NCBI GenBank assembly: GCA_004298605.1 | Contig: SCPW01000265.1 | Span: 1 to 7,291 of the forward strand | Reading direction: 5' to 3' | DNA from: Gallionella sp. | Lineage (GTDB): Bacteria > Pseudomonadota > Gammaproteobacteria > Burkholderiales > Gallionellaceae | DNA length: 7,291 bases | Shown here: piece after piece, positions 5,852 to 7,291 of the stretch | How the letters are laid out: the number at the start of each line of letters is the position of its first letter | Position numbering within the stretch: position 1 is the stretch's first letter | Notes under the pieces: model-generated | Told to the model about the DNA's origin: nothing | What the model saw: only the letters and a program-made list of their open reading frames with translations | The model's database searches: none | Position numbers and translations under genes: made by a program

Positions 5852-6987
5852 CGCGCCGCCTTTGGCTGCGCCCCGAGATTTGCCTTCGGCTCGTTTGGCC
5901 GTGCCTCGAAACTCGCCTTCGGCTCGTTTTCATGCGTCAGGCGGTGGCTGCGCACGGCTTGCAGGCTGGTGCCGATGTCGGGCAATTCGATGTTGATGCT
6001 GGAGGCGGCGAGCTTCTTCAAGCCGGACAGGGCGCGCAATCCGGCCGTAGACTGGGCGTCGAAGTAGCGCGCTGTCCAGAGCTGCGCGGTTTGCAGCTCA
6101 CGCCTGAAACTCTCTTCGTCGCGCGACAACAGCGCGAGGCGCGCCGACAGCAGGCGCAGCTTGAGATTTTCGCGCAGGAAAAATTCCTGGTTGGGCGGCA
6201 ACAGCGGAATCTCGGCCTTGCCGGTATCCCTGATGCGCACCAGTTGCTTCGCCTCCTGCCAGATTTCGCGCAGCAATTTTTGCCAGGCAGTTTCGTCTTT
6301 TGGCGGATCGGCCTGCGCGGCCACCTCGCCCGGGGCGCGTTGCTGGTAGACCAGCGGCAATTCATCCACCGTGGCGATCAGGTTATCGAGCTGGAAGTTG
6401 GCGCCGGCAATATCCACGTTGGGCAGCGCGCGCAGCTTGTCCATGTCCTGGGCGATGGCTTTGCGCAGCCCGTTGAATGCGGGCCGTTCCATGCGCTGCA
6501 AACGCGCGTCCGCGCTCTGCATGGCGATCAGTGCGGCCTTCACATTGGCCGATAACTGCAATTGCTGACCGGCGATCAGCAACATTTGCTCGACTTCCGC
6601 CAATGCGGTTTCGTCGCGGCTGACCGACAGGTCGTTATACAACGCTTCCAGCGCGGCACGCTGGTTTTGCGCCTCGGCGTAGTGCGATTCCAGCGTCGCC
6701 ACTTTGGCGGAAAGCTCGCGCACCTGATCCTGGCTTTGCGCCAGCAGTATCTGGTTGGCCTTGCTCGTACCGTCCATTTCGGCGATTTTTTTCGCCAGTT
6801 GCCCCTGCATGTCGCTGATGGCGCGATGCCCGTCCAGCCATTGCCACAGGAAAATCACCACCAGCACCGCCAGCGTCATCTGCGTGAGGCTGACGCGCGA
6901 GAACACGTCGGCAACCGATGTCTTGCGCGACCGGGTTGCCGGAGTGACCGGATCGGTGTTTTCTGGTGGTGTGGCTTGATCGTTCAT
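5848..6987 (-). CDS. hemX: HemX, single-pass membrane protein of the heme cluster
   Basis: This 379-residue protein has a short Pro/Thr-rich cytoplasmic N-terminus, one membrane segment (about 34-51, LTQMTLAVLVVIFLWQWL), a coiled coil (about 58-118) and a conserved helical C-terminal domain containing ALYNDLSVSRDE-like and FFLRENLKLRLLSARLALLSRDE (269-291) stretches typical of HemX. Databases often label this family uroporphyrin-III C-methyltransferase, but it lacks the SAM-binding methyltransferase motifs. It is an accessory factor encoded next to hemD, with no shown enzyme activity. GGAAG, 8 bases before the ATG at 6987, is a fair ribosome site. The last 28 residues are unusual: NEPKA occurs at 354-358 and 365-369, and QPKAA at 374-378, encoded by a short DNA repeat. 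The gene lies 54 bases downstream of hemD and overlaps hemY by ATGA. Confidence 0.95.
   Translation of the reverse strand: MNDQATPPENTDPVTPATRSRKTSVADVFSRVSLTQMTLAVLVVIFLWQWLDGHRAISDMQGQLAKKIAEMDGTSKANQILLAQSQDQVRELSAKVATLESHYAEAQNQRAALEALYNDLSVSRDETALAEVEQMLLIAGQQLQLSANVKAALIAMQSADARLQRMERPAFNGLRKAIAQDMDKLRALPNVDIAGANFQLDNLIATVDELPLVYQQRAPGEVAAQADPPKDETAWQKLLREIWQEAKQLVRIRDTGKAEIPLLPPNQEFFLRENLKLRLLSARLALLSRDEESFRRELQTAQLWTARYFDAQSTAGLRALSGLKKLAASSINIELPDIGTSLQAVRSHRLTHENEPKASFEARPNEPKANLGAQPKAAR
5854..5929 (-). repeat. hemX: Short in-frame repeats encoding the NEPKA tail of HemX
   Basis: The 15-mer GCCTTCGGCTCGTTT (+ strand) occurs identically at 5882-5896 and 5915-5929, 33 bases apart. 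A diverged relative, GCCTTTGGCT, lies at 5858-5867. The 33-base period keeps the frame, giving two NEPKA units and a related QPKA in the protein. Each core contains the small palindrome GCC-TTC-GGC. The tail lies beyond the conserved HemX domain. Confidence 0.65.
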
Positions 6988-7019
6988 GTGAGGCTTCCAA
7001 AAATCTAAAGTACGAAGTC

Positions 7020-7074
7020 GTAGGTCGGGCTTTGCCCGGCATCATTCAAATACTGCGGGTGGAACCCGCCCTAC
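7020..7074. repeat. REPIN-like element: two inverted GTAG-REP hairpins
   Basis: This 55-bp element begins GTAGG and ends CCTAC. It has two hairpins: CGGGC-TTT-GCCCG (7026-7038, extendable to 7024-7040 with one wobble pair) and GCGGGT-GGA-ACCCGC (7055-7069). Read inward from each end, both arms are GTAG followed by a GC-rich palindrome, the layout known for REP sequences paired as REPINs/BIMEs and moved by RAYT transposases. A 14-base AT-richer spacer separates the hairpins. The element overlaps the 3' end of hemD, whose stop is at 7042-7044, and lies upstream of hemX, where it may affect mRNA stability or partial termination inside the operon. No RAYT gene is in the window. Confidence 0.7.
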
Positions 7075-7291
7075 AAATGCTGCTGCTCCGAACCAAGCTA
7101 TCAAAGCCGATAATAAACCATCATCCCCCGAGCCTGTTAACTGCACCTGCCGCCAACCTTGTTGTTCAGCCAGCTCGGCGATGCGCGCATGTGGCACAAA
7201 TAACGGCGTATCGCGCAACACGGCTTGACCATCGTCATCAAGCATCTGCCACAGATAGGCCAACGCCTCGCTGCTGGTCACGGTAAGCGCG
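7042..7291 (-). CDS. hemD: Uroporphyrinogen-III synthase, C-terminal part (partial)
   Basis: This is the C-terminal ~82 residues of a gene that enters from the right edge; the GTG at 7281 is an internal valine in ALTVTSSEAL. That motif, then LFVPHARIAELAEQQGW and VQLTGSGDDGLLSALIAWF, matches the conserved second half of HemD (usually about 250-265 residues), where TSS and the TGxGDxGLL turn line the substrate cleft. HemD cyclises hydroxymethylbilane with inversion of ring D to give uroporphyrinogen III, the branch point to heme, siroheme and cobalamin. hemX follows after 54 bases and hemY after it, as usual in gamma- and betaproteobacteria. The final residues, about GRVPPAVFE after the conserved AWFG, are encoded by the REPIN-like element at 7020-7074, so the native end has probably been replaced or extended. 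Confidence 0.93.
   Translation of the reverse strand, partial: ALTVTSSEALAYLWQMLDDDGQAVLRDTPLFVPHARIAELAEQQGWRQVQLTGSGDDGLLSALIAWFGAAAFVGRVPPAVFE

Noticed and set aside
5791..6555. 254-codon open frame on the + strand across hemX
   Set aside because: It is an antisense shadow of hemX, with low-complexity Gln/Arg composition and no start signal.
5848..6987. Uroporphyrinogen-III C-methyltransferase activity for HemX
   Set aside because: A membrane segment, a coiled coil and the HemX domain are visible, but no SAM-binding methyltransferase motifs.

Overview
The window looks like a chromosomal housekeeping segment of a moderately GC-rich betaproteobacterium. The hemD-hemX-hemY order, the stand-alone TrpD and the pairing with an AscD-like ferredoxin reductase suggest Nitrosomonadales, perhaps a Gallionellaceae relative. 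That placement is inferred from gene content and style, not from a search. There is no phage, transposase, CRISPR array or RNA gene, and I see no convincing new multi-gene system. The less expected content lies in the repeats at gene 3' ends and in the short region at 738-1098.

Layout, left to right. The C-terminal 50 residues of TrpD (+ strand) end at 153. A perfect GTAG-capped palindrome (179-206) separates it from a convergent gene for a small exported protein of unknown function (235-717, minus). Upstream of that gene is a 27-codon ORF with an excellent Shine-Dalgarno sequence (741-824, minus). Before it comes a non-coding stretch (about 850-977) made of consecutive small hairpins and one copy of a 17-base repeat. 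Next come two tightly abutting minus-strand genes, an atypical SDR oxidoreductase (2665-3576) followed by an APH-like/P-loop kinase fusion (1099-2664). Divergent from the SDR is a 2Fe-2S/FAD/NAD(P)H reductase of the AscD type (3629-4642, +). A perfect 12-bp stem-loop (4642-4679) touches the stop codons of the reductase and of the convergent hemY.

The right third is the end of a heme biosynthesis operon on the minus strand. It holds hemD (partial, running off the right edge), hemX and hemY. HemD makes uroporphyrinogen III. HemX and HemY are membrane-anchored accessory proteins conserved beside it. hemX and hemY overlap by ATGA, so they are probably translationally coupled.

The most distinctive pattern is repeat DNA at gene ends. 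A REPIN-like pair of inverted GTAG-REPs (7020-7074) overlaps the hemD stop and encodes its last residues. A short repeat builds an NEPKA-containing tail on HemX. A third palindrome sits just after trpD.
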